A stretch of DNA of 64,000 nt. Origin: Pseudomonadota bacterium (GTDB lineage: Bacteria; Pseudomonadota; Gammaproteobacteria; Burkholderiales; Rhodocyclaceae). The position numbers were made by a program, and so were the translations under genes. The notes beneath the pieces are model-generated. The model made no database searches. It saw only the letters and a list, made by a program, of their open reading frames with translations, and had not been told where the DNA came from. Of this stretch, positions 46,773 through 58,367 are shown one piece after another; position 1 is the stretch's first letter, and every line of letters starts with the position of its first letter. The stretch lies in contig JAGTRT010000030.1 of the NCBI GenBank assembly GCA_018261895.1, forward strand, positions 1 through 64,000, in the 5' to 3' direction.

Positions 46773-49025
46773 ATGAAGAACAAGGACATCATTTTCCGGG
46801 ACACGATTTCACTGCGTGGCCCCAGCATCTGGACCTACCCGCCGGTCATCGAGACCTGGATCGACATCGGCGAACTGGAGGACTACCCCTCCGACAAGAT
46901 TCCCGGCCTCTACGAGCGCCTCGAAAGCTGGCTGCCCGGCCTCATCGAACATCGCTGCAACTACGACGTACGCGGCGGCTTCCTGCAGCGCCTCAAGGAA
47001 GGCACATGGCCCGGCCACATCCTCGAGCACGTTGTCCTCGAACTGATGACCCTGGCCGGTCTGCCCGACGGCTTCGGCCGCACCCGCGAAACGACGACGC
47101 GCGGCGTCTACAAGCTCGTCGTCAGCAATTTCCATGAGGAATGCACCCGCCTGGCGCTGGATATCGGCCGCGAACTGCTCCTCGCCGCCATTAAGGACGA
47201 GCCCTTCGACATCGCCGAGGCGATCAAGCCCCTGCGCCGCCGGGTGGACCGCAAATACCTCGGCCCATCCACGGCTGCCATCGTCAATGCCGCCGAAGCC
47301 CGCAAGATTCCCCACATCCGCCTGCTCGAAGACGGCAACCTCGTCCAGCTCGGCTACGGTGCCGCCATGCGCCGCATCTGGACGGCCGAAACCGACCAGA
47401 CCAGCGCCATCGCCGAAACCATCTCACGCGACAAGGACCTGACCAAGGAGCTGATTTCCTCGGTCGGCGTACCGGTCCCCGAAGGCCGCGAGGTCGACGA
47501 TGCCGACGACGCCTGCGATGCGGCCGAAGACATCGGCTACCCCGTTGTCGTCAAACCGACCGACGGCAATCACGGCCGTGGCGTCTTCATCGACCTCATG
47601 AATGCCGACGACGTCCGCAAGGCCTACGCCATCGCCGTCGAGGAAGGCTCCGGCGTTCTCGTCGAGCGCTCCATCCAGGGCATCGAACATCGCCTGCTCG
47701 TCGTCGGCGGCAAGCTCGTCGCGGCCAATCGCAGCGACCTCATCACCGTCACCGGCGACGGCAAGCATACCGTCCAGGAACTCATCGACAGACAGGTCAA
47801 CACCGACCCGCGCCGCGGCAATACCGAGCTGCACCCGCTGTCCATCATCAAGATCGATACCGCCGCGAACATCGAACTCGAACGCCAGGGGCTCAAAGCC
47901 GATGCCGTACCGGCCAAGGGCCGCGAGGTACTGATCCAGCGCAACGCCAATCACGCCTTTGACTGCACCGACGAAGTCCATCCCGAAACCGCCCAGGTCG
48001 CCGCACTGGCCGCCCGCGTCGTCGGCCTCGACATCGCCGGCATTGACCTCGTCTGCCAGGATGTCTCGAAGCCGCTGGCCGAACAGGGCGGCGCCATCGT
48101 TGAAGTCAACGCCGGCCCCAGCCTGCTCATGCACATCAAGCCGGGCATCGGCAAGCCGCGCCCGGTCGGCCAGGCCATCGTCGACAACCTGTTCGCCCAG
48201 AGCGAAAGCGGCCGCGTGCCACTGGTCGGCGTCACCGGCACCCACGGCAAGAACGCCGTCGCCAAGATGGTCGCCCATCTCATCTACCTCTCCGGCCAAC
48301 AGGGCGGCCTCGCCTGCAAGGACGGCATCTACCTCGGCCGCCGCCATGTCCAGAAAACCGATGCGGCCAATTGGGAGGGCGGTCGCCGTCTTCTGCTCAA
48401 TCGCTCGATCCAGGCTGCGGTCATCGAAAACGGGGCGCCGGTCATCCTCGGCGAAGGCCTGGCCTACGACCGCTGCTCGGTCGGCGTCGTCACCAATATC
48501 GTCTCGGCCGACGAAGACCTGTCGCGCTGGGATGTCCAGCCCACCGGCGGCGAGTACTACACGACGCCGCGTTCGATCTACCGGACGCAAGTCGATGTCG
48601 TGCTGCCCAGCGGCCACGCCGTGCTCAACGCCGAAGACGAACTGGTCGCCGATTTTGCCGAACTGTGCGATGGCGAAGTGATCTTCTTCGCCTGCGACCC
48701 GACCAACCCGACCCTGGCCGCCCACATTGCGGCCGGCAAGCGGGGCGTCACCGTCGTCGACAATCGCATCGTGCTGCGTTCGGGCAACGAGGAAACCCGC
48801 CTCAGCCGCCTGGTCGACGCGCCCTACATCGGCAAGGCCAAGCAAGCCAAAAACATCGCCAATGTGCTGGCAGGCATCGCCGCTGGCTGGGCCATGGGAT
48901 TGAGCCAGGAAGTGATGACGACGGGCCTCAAGACCTTCGGTCTCGAACTGGCCGATCCCGCGTCGCTGATCCTGCAGCCAGCCAAGAAGTCGCAAACCAA
49001 GAAGCCGGCCACCGCCCGGAAATAA
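46773..49025 (+). CDS. Cyanophycin synthetase-like protein (CphA' paralog)
   Basis: ATP-grasp region YPVVVKPTDGNHGRGVFIDL; Mur-ligase-like C-terminal half with GTHGKNAVAKM. Confidence 0.88.
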   Translation: MKNKDIIFRDTISLRGPSIWTYPPVIETWIDIGELEDYPSDKIPGLYERLESWLPGLIEHRCNYDVRGGFLQRLKEGTWPGHILEHVVLELMTLAGLPDGFGRTRETTTRGVYKLVVSNFHEECTRLALDIGRELLLAAIKDEPFDIAEAIKPLRRRVDRKYLGPSTAAIVNAAEARKIPHIRLLEDGNLVQLGYGAAMRRIWTAETDQTSAIAETISRDKDLTKELISSVGVPVPEGREVDDADDACDAAEDIGYPVVVKPTDGNHGRGVFIDLMNADDVRKAYAIAVEEGSGVLVERSIQGIEHRLLVVGGKLVAANRSDLITVTGDGKHTVQELIDRQVNTDPRRGNTELHPLSIIKIDTAANIELERQGLKADAVPAKGREVLIQRNANHAFDCTDEVHPETAQVAALAARVVGLDIAGIDLVCQDVSKPLAEQGGAIVEVNAGPSLLMHIKPGIGKPRPVGQAIVDNLFAQSESGRVPLVGVTGTHGKNAVAKMVAHLIYLSGQQGGLACKDGIYLGRRHVQKTDAANWEGGRRLLLNRSIQAAVIENGAPVILGEGLAYDRCSVGVVTNIVSADEDLSRWDVQPTGGEYYTTPRSIYRTQVDVVLPSGHAVLNAEDELVADFAELCDGEVIFFACDPTNPTLAAHIAAGKRGVTVVDNRIVLRSGNEETRLSRLVDAPYIGKAKQAKNIANVLAGIAAGWAMGLSQEVMTTGLKTFGLELADPASLILQPAKKSQTKKPATARK

Positions 49026-49041
49026 CGAGGAATAACGCGTC

Positions 49042-51615
49042 ATGGACGTTTCCCGCATTCGTGCCCTGCGCGGCCCCAATCTGTGGAGCCGGCACACCGC
49101 CATTCAGGCCATCGTCACCTGCGAAGGTGCCGAGGTCGCCATCTCTGACCTGCCCGGCTTCGAAGCCCGACTGCGCGAGCGCTTTCCGGAACTCGGTGAC
49201 CTGATCCCCTCGGATCACCTCGACACCGTGTCGATGGCCCACGCACTCGAATTCGCCGCCCTCGGCCTGCAAGCCCAGGCCGGCTGCCCGGTCACCTTCA
49301 GCCGTACGGCCCAGACCGTCGATCAGGGCGTCTATCAGGTCATCGTCGAATACACCGAGGAAGACGTTGGCCGTCTGGCCTTCGAGCGCGCCGAGCAGCT
49401 TTGCCTGGCCGCCCTCAACGACACGCCCTTCGATCTTGACGGCACGCTCAAGGAATTGCGCGACCTCGATGAAGACATCCGCCTTGGCCCCTCGACCGGC
49501 GCCATCGTCTCGGCCGCCGTGGCCCGCGGCATTCCGTATCGCCGCCTGACGCAGGGCAGCCTCGTCCAGTTCGGCTGGGGCAGCAAGCAGAAACGCATCC
49601 AGGCTGCCGAGACCAGCCTGACTAGCGCCATCGGCGAAGCCATCGCGCAGGACAAGGAACTGACCAAAAAATTGCTGCACGCCTCCGGCGTCGCCGTGCC
49701 CATCGGCCGTCCGGTCGAGGACGAGGACGATGCCTGGAAGGCCGCGCTGGAAATCGGCCTGCCGGTCGTCGTCAAGCCGCAGGACGGCAACCAGGGCAAG
49801 GGCATCTCGGTCAACCTGACCACCGAGGAACAGGTCCGCCGGGCCTATCAGGTCGCAGTCAGCTTCTTCGACGACATCATGGTCGAGAAATTCCTTTCCG
49901 GCCACGACTGGCGCCTGCTGGTCATCGGCGACAAGCTGATCGCCGCCGCCCGCCGCGACCCGCCGCTGGTCATCGGCGACGGCACGCATACCGTGCGCGA
50001 ACTGGTCAACATCGTGAACAGCGATCCGCGCCGCTCGGATGGCCATGCCACCTCGCTGACCAAGATCCGCTTCGACGAAATCGCCCTCGCCCGCCTTGAA
50101 GAGCAGGGCTACAGCGCTGACTCCGTTCCCGGCCGCGGCGTTCGCGTCGTCCTGCGCAACAACGCCAACCTGTCGACCGGCGGCACCGCCACCGACGTCA
50201 CCGACGACGTGCATCCCGAACTGGCCGCGGCCGCCGTCGCTGCCGCGCAAACCGTCGGACTCGACATCTGCGGCATCGACGTTGTTTGCGACACCATGCA
50301 CAAGCCGCTCGAAGAGCAAGGCGGCGGCATCGTCGAATGCAATGCCGCGCCCGGCCTGCGCATGCACCTCGACCCGTCCTTCGGCAAGGGCCGTGCGGTC
50401 GGCGAAGCCATCGTCGGCATGATGTTCCCGGACGGCGACAACGCGCGCATCCCGGTCGTCGCCATCGCCGGCACCAACGGCAAGACAACGACCAGCCGCC
50501 TGATCGGCCGCATTTTCGAATCCAACAACCTGCGCGTCGGCATGACCAGCACCGATGGCATCTACATCGAAGGTCGGCGCATCGACACCGGCGACTGCTC
50601 AGGTCCGCGCAGCGCGCGCAATGTCCTGATGCACCCGGACGTCGACGCGGCCGTCTTCGAAACGGCGCGGGGCGGCGTGCTGCGTGAAGGCCTCGGCTTC
50701 GACATGTGCGACGTGGCGGTCATCACCAACATCGGCATCGGCGACCACCTCGGTCTCAACTACATCACAACCGTAGATGAACTGGCCGTGGTCAAGCGCG
50801 TCATCGTCGAAAACGTCGCACCGAACGGCACGGCGGTCCTCAATGCCGCCGACCCGGTGGTTGCGGCCATGGCGCACCACTGCCACGGCGACATCATTTT
50901 CTTCGCCCGTGACCGCATGAACCCGGTGCTCGCCACCCATCGCGCCCAGGGCAAGCGTGTTGTCCATGTCGAGCGCGACGCCATCGTGTGCAGCGAAGGC
51001 CGCAAGAAACACCGCATCCCGCTGGCCAACATCCCGCTTACCCGCAACGGCACCATCGGCTTCCAGGTCGAAAATGCCATGGCCGCCATTGCCACCGGCT
51101 GGGCGTTGGCCTACGAGTGGTCGATCATTGAAAGGGCCTTGGCCGGTTTCGTCAGCGATGCTGCCACGGCGCCCGGTCGCTTCAACGTCTTCGACTACAA
51201 GGGCGCGACGCTGATCGCCGATTACGGCCACAACCCGGACGCCATCCAGGCGCTGGTCGGTGCCATCGAGAACATGCCGGCGGTGCGCCGTTCGGTGGTG
51301 ATCAGCGGTGCCGGCGACCGACGCGACGACGATATCCGCCAACAGACCGAAATCCTTGGCGAAGCTTTCGACGAGGTGATCCTGTACCAGGACGCCTGCC
51401 AGCGCGGGCGCGAGGATGGCGAAGTCATTGGCCTGCTACGCGACGGTCTGAGCAACGCCAGCCGGACCAAGCACATCGATGCGATCACGGGCGAATTCAT
51501 CGCCATCGACACGGCACTGAGCCGCCTGCGTCCGGGTGACCTCTGCCTGATCCTGATCGACCAGGTTGAGGAAGCCCTGGCCCACATCGCCAAGCGGATC
51601 GCCGAAGCCAAATAG
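49042..51615 (+). CDS. cphA: Cyanophycin synthetase
   Basis: LPVVVKPQDGNQGKGISVNL ATP-grasp; AGTNGKTTTSRLIG Mur-ligase P-loop. Confidence 0.95.
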   Translation: MDVSRIRALRGPNLWSRHTAIQAIVTCEGAEVAISDLPGFEARLRERFPELGDLIPSDHLDTVSMAHALEFAALGLQAQAGCPVTFSRTAQTVDQGVYQVIVEYTEEDVGRLAFERAEQLCLAALNDTPFDLDGTLKELRDLDEDIRLGPSTGAIVSAAVARGIPYRRLTQGSLVQFGWGSKQKRIQAAETSLTSAIGEAIAQDKELTKKLLHASGVAVPIGRPVEDEDDAWKAALEIGLPVVVKPQDGNQGKGISVNLTTEEQVRRAYQVAVSFFDDIMVEKFLSGHDWRLLVIGDKLIAAARRDPPLVIGDGTHTVRELVNIVNSDPRRSDGHATSLTKIRFDEIALARLEEQGYSADSVPGRGVRVVLRNNANLSTGGTATDVTDDVHPELAAAAVAAAQTVGLDICGIDVVCDTMHKPLEEQGGGIVECNAAPGLRMHLDPSFGKGRAVGEAIVGMMFPDGDNARIPVVAIAGTNGKTTTSRLIGRIFESNNLRVGMTSTDGIYIEGRRIDTGDCSGPRSARNVLMHPDVDAAVFETARGGVLREGLGFDMCDVAVITNIGIGDHLGLNYITTVDELAVVKRVIVENVAPNGTAVLNAADPVVAAMAHHCHGDIIFFARDRMNPVLATHRAQGKRVVHVERDAIVCSEGRKKHRIPLANIPLTRNGTIGFQVENAMAAIATGWALAYEWSIIERALAGFVSDAATAPGRFNVFDYKGATLIADYGHNPDAIQALVGAIENMPAVRRSVVISGAGDRRDDDIRQQTEILGEAFDEVILYQDACQRGREDGEVIGLLRDGLSNASRTKHIDAITGEFIAIDTALSRLRPGDLCLILIDQVEEALAHIAKRIAEAK

Positions 51616-51644
51616 AGCTGACGCCGATCCAGCCGCTTGAACTC

Positions 51645-51676
51645 AAAGCCCGGCATGCACTGCCGGGCTTTTTTTT
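51645..51676 (+). terminator. Rho-independent terminator after cphA
   Basis: AAAGCCCGGCATGCACTGCCGGGCTTTTTTTT. Confidence 0.85.
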
Positions 51677-51822
51677 GACCCTTTTCCGCCAAATCCTAAT
51701 GCATAAAATTATTTGTTATATTTTTTCTTTATGGTAATTTGACGAATTGCAGCATCCCTCGGACAGCCAGTTGTCGGCAGCCGACATTCCCGTTGTAGCC
51801 ACGAATTTGCTGAGAATACCGT

Positions 51823-52320
51823 ATGGACTCAAATGATCAGACCCACACCCGCGGGCAGGCTCAAGACACCATCGGGTCGGAGTACCTGACTTTCACGCTG
51901 GGCAGCGAGGAATACGCCATTGACATTCTTCGCGTACAGGAAATCCGGGCCTACGAAGCAGTCACCCGCATTGCCAATCTGCCGGATTTCATCAAGGGCG
52001 TCATCGATCTGCGCGGCGTGATCGTGCCCATCGTCGATCTGCGAATCAAATTCGGGTTGCCTGCCGAGTATTCGCCATTGACCGTCGTCATCATCCTGAA
52101 CATTCACAACCGGGTCATCGGCATTGTCGTCGACGGTGTCTCCGACGTGGCACTGTTCAAGGAGCACGAGATCAAGCCGGCGCCCGACTTTTCCGCCAAG
52201 TTCGATACGCGCTACATTCTGGGCCTCGCCTCGCTCGACAAGCGCATGATCATCGTCACCGACATTTCGAAACTGCTGTCCGGCCAGGAAATGGCCTTGC
52301 TGGAGCCGCTGGTCGCCTGA
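51823..52320 (+). CDS. cheW: Chemotaxis coupling protein CheW
   Basis: YLTFTLGSEEYAIDILRVQEIRAYEAVTRIANLPDFIKGVIDLRGVIVPIVDLR. Confidence 0.95.
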   Translation: MDSNDQTHTRGQAQDTIGSEYLTFTLGSEEYAIDILRVQEIRAYEAVTRIANLPDFIKGVIDLRGVIVPIVDLRIKFGLPAEYSPLTVVIILNIHNRVIGIVVDGVSDVALFKEHEIKPAPDFSAKFDTRYILGLASLDKRMIIVTDISKLLSGQEMALLEPLVA

Positions 52321-52377
52321 GCGGCCGACCGCGCCTCATTCCATCGCCCCCCATCTTCACCCGAGAGGAGCTAGCCG

Positions 52378-54231
52378 ATGTTTTCATGGTTATCCGGATC
52401 AAACGCTGCATCCGCCGAAGCAATGGCGGCCAAGGAAGAACTGCTGAACCTGCGTGGCATCGTCGCGGCCATCAATCGCTCCCAGGCCGTCATCGAATTC
52501 GGGCTGGACGGCACCATCCTGACTGCCAACGACAATTTCCTGAAGGCGCTGGGCTATTCGCTGGACGAGATCAAGGGCAAGCATCACAGCCTGTTTGTCG
52601 ATCCCGCCGAATCCAGCGGTGCCGCCTACCGCGCATTCTGGCAGAAGCTGGGACGGGGCGAGTTCGACGCGGCGCGCTACAAGCGCATCGGCAAGGGCGG
52701 GCGCGAGGTCTGGATCCAGGCCAGCTACAACCCGGTGTTCGATGCCGAGGGCAAGCCCTGCAAGGTCATCAAGTTCGCCAGCGACATCACGGCCGAGATG
52801 GAACGCCAGGCCGATCTGGACGGACAGATCGCTGCCATCAACAAGGCTCAGGCCGTCATCCAGTTTTCGCTGGACGGCAAGGTCCTCGATGCCAACGAGA
52901 ATTTCTGCAACACCCTGGGCTACAGCCTGGCCGAGATCAAGGGCCAGCATCACAGCCTGTTTGTCGAAGGCAACTATCGCAACTCGCCGGAATACCGCCA
53001 GTTCTGGGAAAAGCTGGGGCGCGGCGAATTCGATTCGGGCCAGTATCTGCGCATCGCCAAGGGCGGGCGGGAAGTCTGGATCCAGGCCACCTACAACCCG
53101 ATCCTCGACGCCAGCGGCCGGCCGTTCAAAGTCGTCAAATTCGCCGTCGACACGACGGCGCAGGTCCGGGCGGCGCAGGCGCTTGAACGTGCGGTCGAGG
53201 AAACCCAGGCCGTGGTTCAGGCTGCCCAGCACGGCGACCTGAAAAATCTCATCCGCACGGATGACAAGGATGGCCAGATCCTGAAGCTTTGCCAGGGCGT
53301 CAATGCCATGTTGAGCAGCATTGCCGACGTGATTTCGCAAATTCGCACCAGCGCCGACGCGGTCAGCGTGGCCGCCGGCGAAATTTCGCAGGGCAACGCC
53401 GATCTGTCGTCGCGCACGGAAGAGCAGGCGTCGAGCATCGAGGAAACCGCGTCGACGATGGAAGAACTGACCGCCACCGTACGCCACAACAGCGAGAACG
53501 CCGGACGGGCCAACAAGCTCGCCAGCGAAGCGCAATTGGTGGCGGAAAAAGGCGGATCGGTCGTCACCGAGGTGGTGGCGACGATGTCGGCCATCCAGCA
53601 ATCCTCGAACCGCATCTCCGACATCATCGGCGTCATCGACGGCATCGCCTTCCAGACCAACATCCTCGCGCTCAACGCGGCCGTCGAAGCGGCCCGCGCC
53701 GGCGAACAGGGGCGCGGCTTCGCCGTGGTCGCCACGGAAGTGCGCAACCTCGCCCAGCGCAGCGCCAGCGCCGCCAAGGAAATCAAGCAGCTGATCTCGG
53801 ATTCGTCCGACAAGGTGCGCAGCGGCACGCAGCAGGTCGACGTCGCCGGGCGCACGATGGAGGAAGTCGTGACCTCGATCAAGCGCGTCGCCGGCCTCGT
53901 CAACGAAATCTCCGAGGCCAGCCTCGAACAGGCGTCGGGCATCGAGCAGGTGAGCAAGGCGGTGGCCCAGATGGACGAGGTCACCCAGCAAAATGCCGCG
54001 CTGGTCGAAGAAGCGGCAGCGGCGGCGGAAAGCCTCAATGATCAGGCCGGCGCCCTGGTCAGCGTCGTGTCGCGCTATTCGACCGCAGACAATCGTCAGC
54101 AAGCACGCGGCGCGGCGTCCAAGGCAAGACCATCGCTCGGCGCCCCCGCCAAGCGCCTGCCGCCGGCTGCATCGGCTAAACCGCACAAGCCGGCGCCGGT
54201 GTCGCTGGACGACGAGTGGGAAGAGTTCTGA
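52378..54231 (+). CDS. Cytosolic PAS-PAS methyl-accepting chemotaxis protein
   Basis: Two PAS repeats ([30 protein letters not shown] / [30 protein letters not shown]); MCP hairpin [37 protein letters not shown]. Confidence 0.95.
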   Translation: MFSWLSGSNAASAEAMAAKEELLNLRGIVAAINRSQAVIEFGLDGTILTANDNFLKALGYSLDEIKGKHHSLFVDPAESSGAAYRAFWQKLGRGEFDAARYKRIGKGGREVWIQASYNPVFDAEGKPCKVIKFASDITAEMERQADLDGQIAAINKAQAVIQFSLDGKVLDANENFCNTLGYSLAEIKGQHHSLFVEGNYRNSPEYRQFWEKLGRGEFDSGQYLRIAKGGREVWIQATYNPILDASGRPFKVVKFAVDTTAQVRAAQALERAVEETQAVVQAAQHGDLKNLIRTDDKDGQILKLCQGVNAMLSSIADVISQIRTSADAVSVAAGEISQGNADLSSRTEEQASSIEETASTMEELTATVRHNSENAGRANKLASEAQLVAEKGGSVVTEVVATMSAIQQSSNRISDIIGVIDGIAFQTNILALNAAVEAARAGEQGRGFAVVATEVRNLAQRSASAAKEIKQLISDSSDKVRSGTQQVDVAGRTMEEVVTSIKRVAGLVNEISEASLEQASGIEQVSKAVAQMDEVTQQNAALVEEAAAAAESLNDQAGALVSVVSRYSTADNRQQARGAASKARPSLGAPAKRLPPAASAKPHKPAPVSLDDEWEEF

Positions 54232-54248
54232 GGCGGATTCCGCTTGCG

Positions 54249-54275
54249 AAAAAGGCGCCGTGGGCGCCTTTTTTG
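54249..54275 (+). terminator. Rho-independent terminator after the MCP gene
   Basis: AAAAAGGCGCCGTGGGCGCCTTTTTTG. Confidence 0.8.
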
Positions 54276-54302
54276 TTTCCTGGCCCTGCCGGCAGTCCTC
54301 TT

Positions 54303-54338
54303 GCACGGTCAACCGGAAAAAATGCCCAAAATTGAAAT
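54303..54338 (-). repeat. Dispersed TTGACCGT repeat copy
   Basis: Reverse complement ATTTCAATTTTGGGCATTTTTTCCGGTTGACCGTGC. Confidence 0.8.
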
Positions 54339-54488
54339 GCTGCGCTGCCCGGCCGGGCAACGTCGACCGGCCGGCGCTTGAACTTTCCCTGGGCACCGGC
54401 ATCGAATTGCACCCCAATCGATCCAGACCAGCCCTTGGCAGCGGCTGCCGCCGGCATTAGGATGGCCGGCTACACGCCACAATCATTC

Positions 54489-55253
54489 ATGAACAACCCA
54501 AACAAACTCGCTGCCGGCAAAGTCTGGCTGGTCGGTGCCGGCCCCGGCGACCCGGAACTGCTGACGGTCAAGGCCGCCCGCCTCATCGCCGCCGCCGATG
54601 CGCTCGTCTACGACCACCTGGTCGGCAGCGGCATTATGGATCTGGCGCGCCCCGACGCCCGCCGCATCTACGCCGGCAAGCAGGCCTCGAAACACACGCT
54701 GCCGCAGGAATCGATCAACGAGCTGCTGGTGTCGCTGGCCCGCGAAGGGCTTTCAGTCGTCCGCCTCAAAGGCGGCGATCCCTTCGTCTTCGGGCGCGGC
54801 GGCGAGGAACTCGAAACCCTGGTCGCCTCCGGCATTCCCTTCGAAGTCGTCCCCGGCGTCACGGCCGCCACCGGCTGCGCCGCCTACGGCGGATTCCCAC
54901 TGACCCACCGCGATCACGCCCAGTCGGTCACCTTCGTCACCGGCCACCTCAAGGACGGCACGGTCAATCTCGACTGGCCGGCCCTCGCCCGGCCACGCCA
55001 GACCGTCGTTTTCTACATGGGCATCGGCGCCGCCGCCGATATCTGCCGGCAGATGATCAATCACGGCCTGCCCTCGATGACGCCCGCCGCCGTCGTCCGC
55101 AATGGCAGCCTGCCCGATCAGCAGACATTGCTCGCCACACTGGGTACACTGCCGCATCGCATCGCCGAATCCGGCATCAAGCCGCCGGCCCTCATCATCG
55201 TCGGCAGCGTCGTCGGGCTGCACGAAAAACTGAACTGGTTCGAAAAGCAATGA
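54489..55253 (+). CDS. cobA: Uroporphyrinogen-III C-methyltransferase
   Basis: GKVWLVGAGPGDPELLTVKAARLIAAADALVYDHLV; VVRLKGGDPFVFGRGGEE. Confidence 0.94.
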   Translation: MNNPNKLAAGKVWLVGAGPGDPELLTVKAARLIAAADALVYDHLVGSGIMDLARPDARRIYAGKQASKHTLPQESINELLVSLAREGLSVVRLKGGDPFVFGRGGEELETLVASGIPFEVVPGVTAATGCAAYGGFPLTHRDHAQSVTFVTGHLKDGTVNLDWPALARPRQTVVFYMGIGAAADICRQMINHGLPSMTPAAVVRNGSLPDQQTLLATLGTLPHRIAESGIKPPALIIVGSVVGLHEKLNWFEKQ

Positions 55254-55660
55254 AAAAAATCTGGCTCACCGTCGCCCTGCTCGCCACGCTGATCGCCCCG
55301 CCGGCCCAGGCCTACACCGCCGACGAACTGCGCGGCGACTGCCAGGCCGCCGACGAGATGTATGGCGGACAAAAATCCACCGATCCCTACCAGTCCATCC
55401 GCAGCGCCCGCTGCATCGCCTACGTCGCCGGCTTTGCCGACAGCTACGCCATCAGCAACTTCCTGGCCGAACAGGTCGGCGTCAAGCTCAACGCCTACTG
55501 CCTGCCGGCCGACGCAGACTTGTCGATGCGCCTCGTCCGCGCCGTCACCATCCATGTCGAACGCGTTCCGCCGCAAACCACCGTCGGACCGGCCAGGCTG
55601 GTCGCCGGCGCGCTCGCAAAAGCCTTTCCCTGTACCGATTCACTTGAATCAAAGAAGTGA
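55250..55660 (+). CDS. Rap1a/Tai-family secreted protein
   Basis: Signal peptide; ARCIAYVAGFADSYAISNFL...YCLPADADLSMRLVRAVTIHVERVP. Confidence 0.65.
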   Translation: MKKIWLTVALLATLIAPPAQAYTADELRGDCQAADEMYGGQKSTDPYQSIRSARCIAYVAGFADSYAISNFLAEQVGVKLNAYCLPADADLSMRLVRAVTIHVERVPPQTTVGPARLVAGALAKAFPCTDSLESKK

Positions 55661-55685
55661 TTCGTGGATAATCCGCCCTCCAATT

Positions 55686-55770
55686 GCCCCGGTGGCGGAA
55701 TCGGTAGACGCAGCGGATTCAAAATCCGCCGCCGAAAGGTGTGCCAGTTCGAGTCTGGCCCGGGGCACCA
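55686..55770 (+). tRNA. tRNA-Leu (anticodon CAA)
   Basis: GCCCCGGTGGCGGAATCGGTAGACGCAGCGGATTCAAAATCCGCCGCCGAAAGGTGTGCCAGTTCGAGTCTGGCCCGGGGCACCA. Confidence 0.95.
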
Positions 55771-55798
55771 GTAACGACAAATCGAGCGGATTCTGACC

Positions 55799-57947
<2,149 letters not shown>

Positions 57948-57992
57948 TAGAATCGCGCGTTCAGAATTCAATCGTTACCCGGAGTTACCTCA

Positions 57993-58319
57993 ATGATTAG
58001 TCTTGCCCACGCCCAGACCGCAGCCGCTTCCGCCGACCCGATGAGCGGCCTGACGCAGATGCTGCCGATGATCCTGATGTTCGTCGTGCTGTGGTTCCTG
58101 ATGATCCGTCCGCAGATGAAGAAGGCCAAGGAGCACAAGGCCCTGCTCGCCGCGCTGGCCAAGGGTGACGAAGTCGTGACCCAGGGCGGCATCGTCGGCA
58201 AGATCGTCAAGGTCGGCGACAGCTACGTGACCGTCGAAATTGCCACCGGCACCGAAGTCGTCGTGCAAAAGCCCTCGATCGGCCTGGTTCTGCCCAAGGG
58301 CACGCTGAAATCGCTGTAA
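57993..58319 (+). CDS. yajC: Preprotein translocase subunit YajC
   Basis: LMIRPQMKKAKEHKALLAALAKGDEVVTQGGIVGKIVKV. Confidence 0.96.
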   Translation: MISLAHAQTAAASADPMSGLTQMLPMILMFVVLWFLMIRPQMKKAKEHKALLAALAKGDEVVTQGGIVGKIVKVGDSYVTVEIATGTEVVVQKPSIGLVLPKGTLKSL

Positions 58320-58324
58320 TCACC

Positions 58325-58355
58325 CCAAAGGGCGGCATCGTGCCGCCTTTTTCGT
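58325..58355 (+). terminator. Possible terminator/attenuator between yajC and secD
   Basis: AAAGGGCGGCATCGTGCCGCCTTTTTCGTTTT. Confidence 0.6.
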
Positions 58356-58367
58356 TTTAAAGTCGCC

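Noticed and set aside
47424-50367. Long minus-strand ORFs opposite the cphA genes (47424-49103, 48928-50367)
   Set aside because: Antisense shadows of well-supported cphA coding sequence.
52078-52088. TTGACCGTCGTC in cheW
   Set aside because: Only the 8-mer core matches; no flanking repeat similarity.
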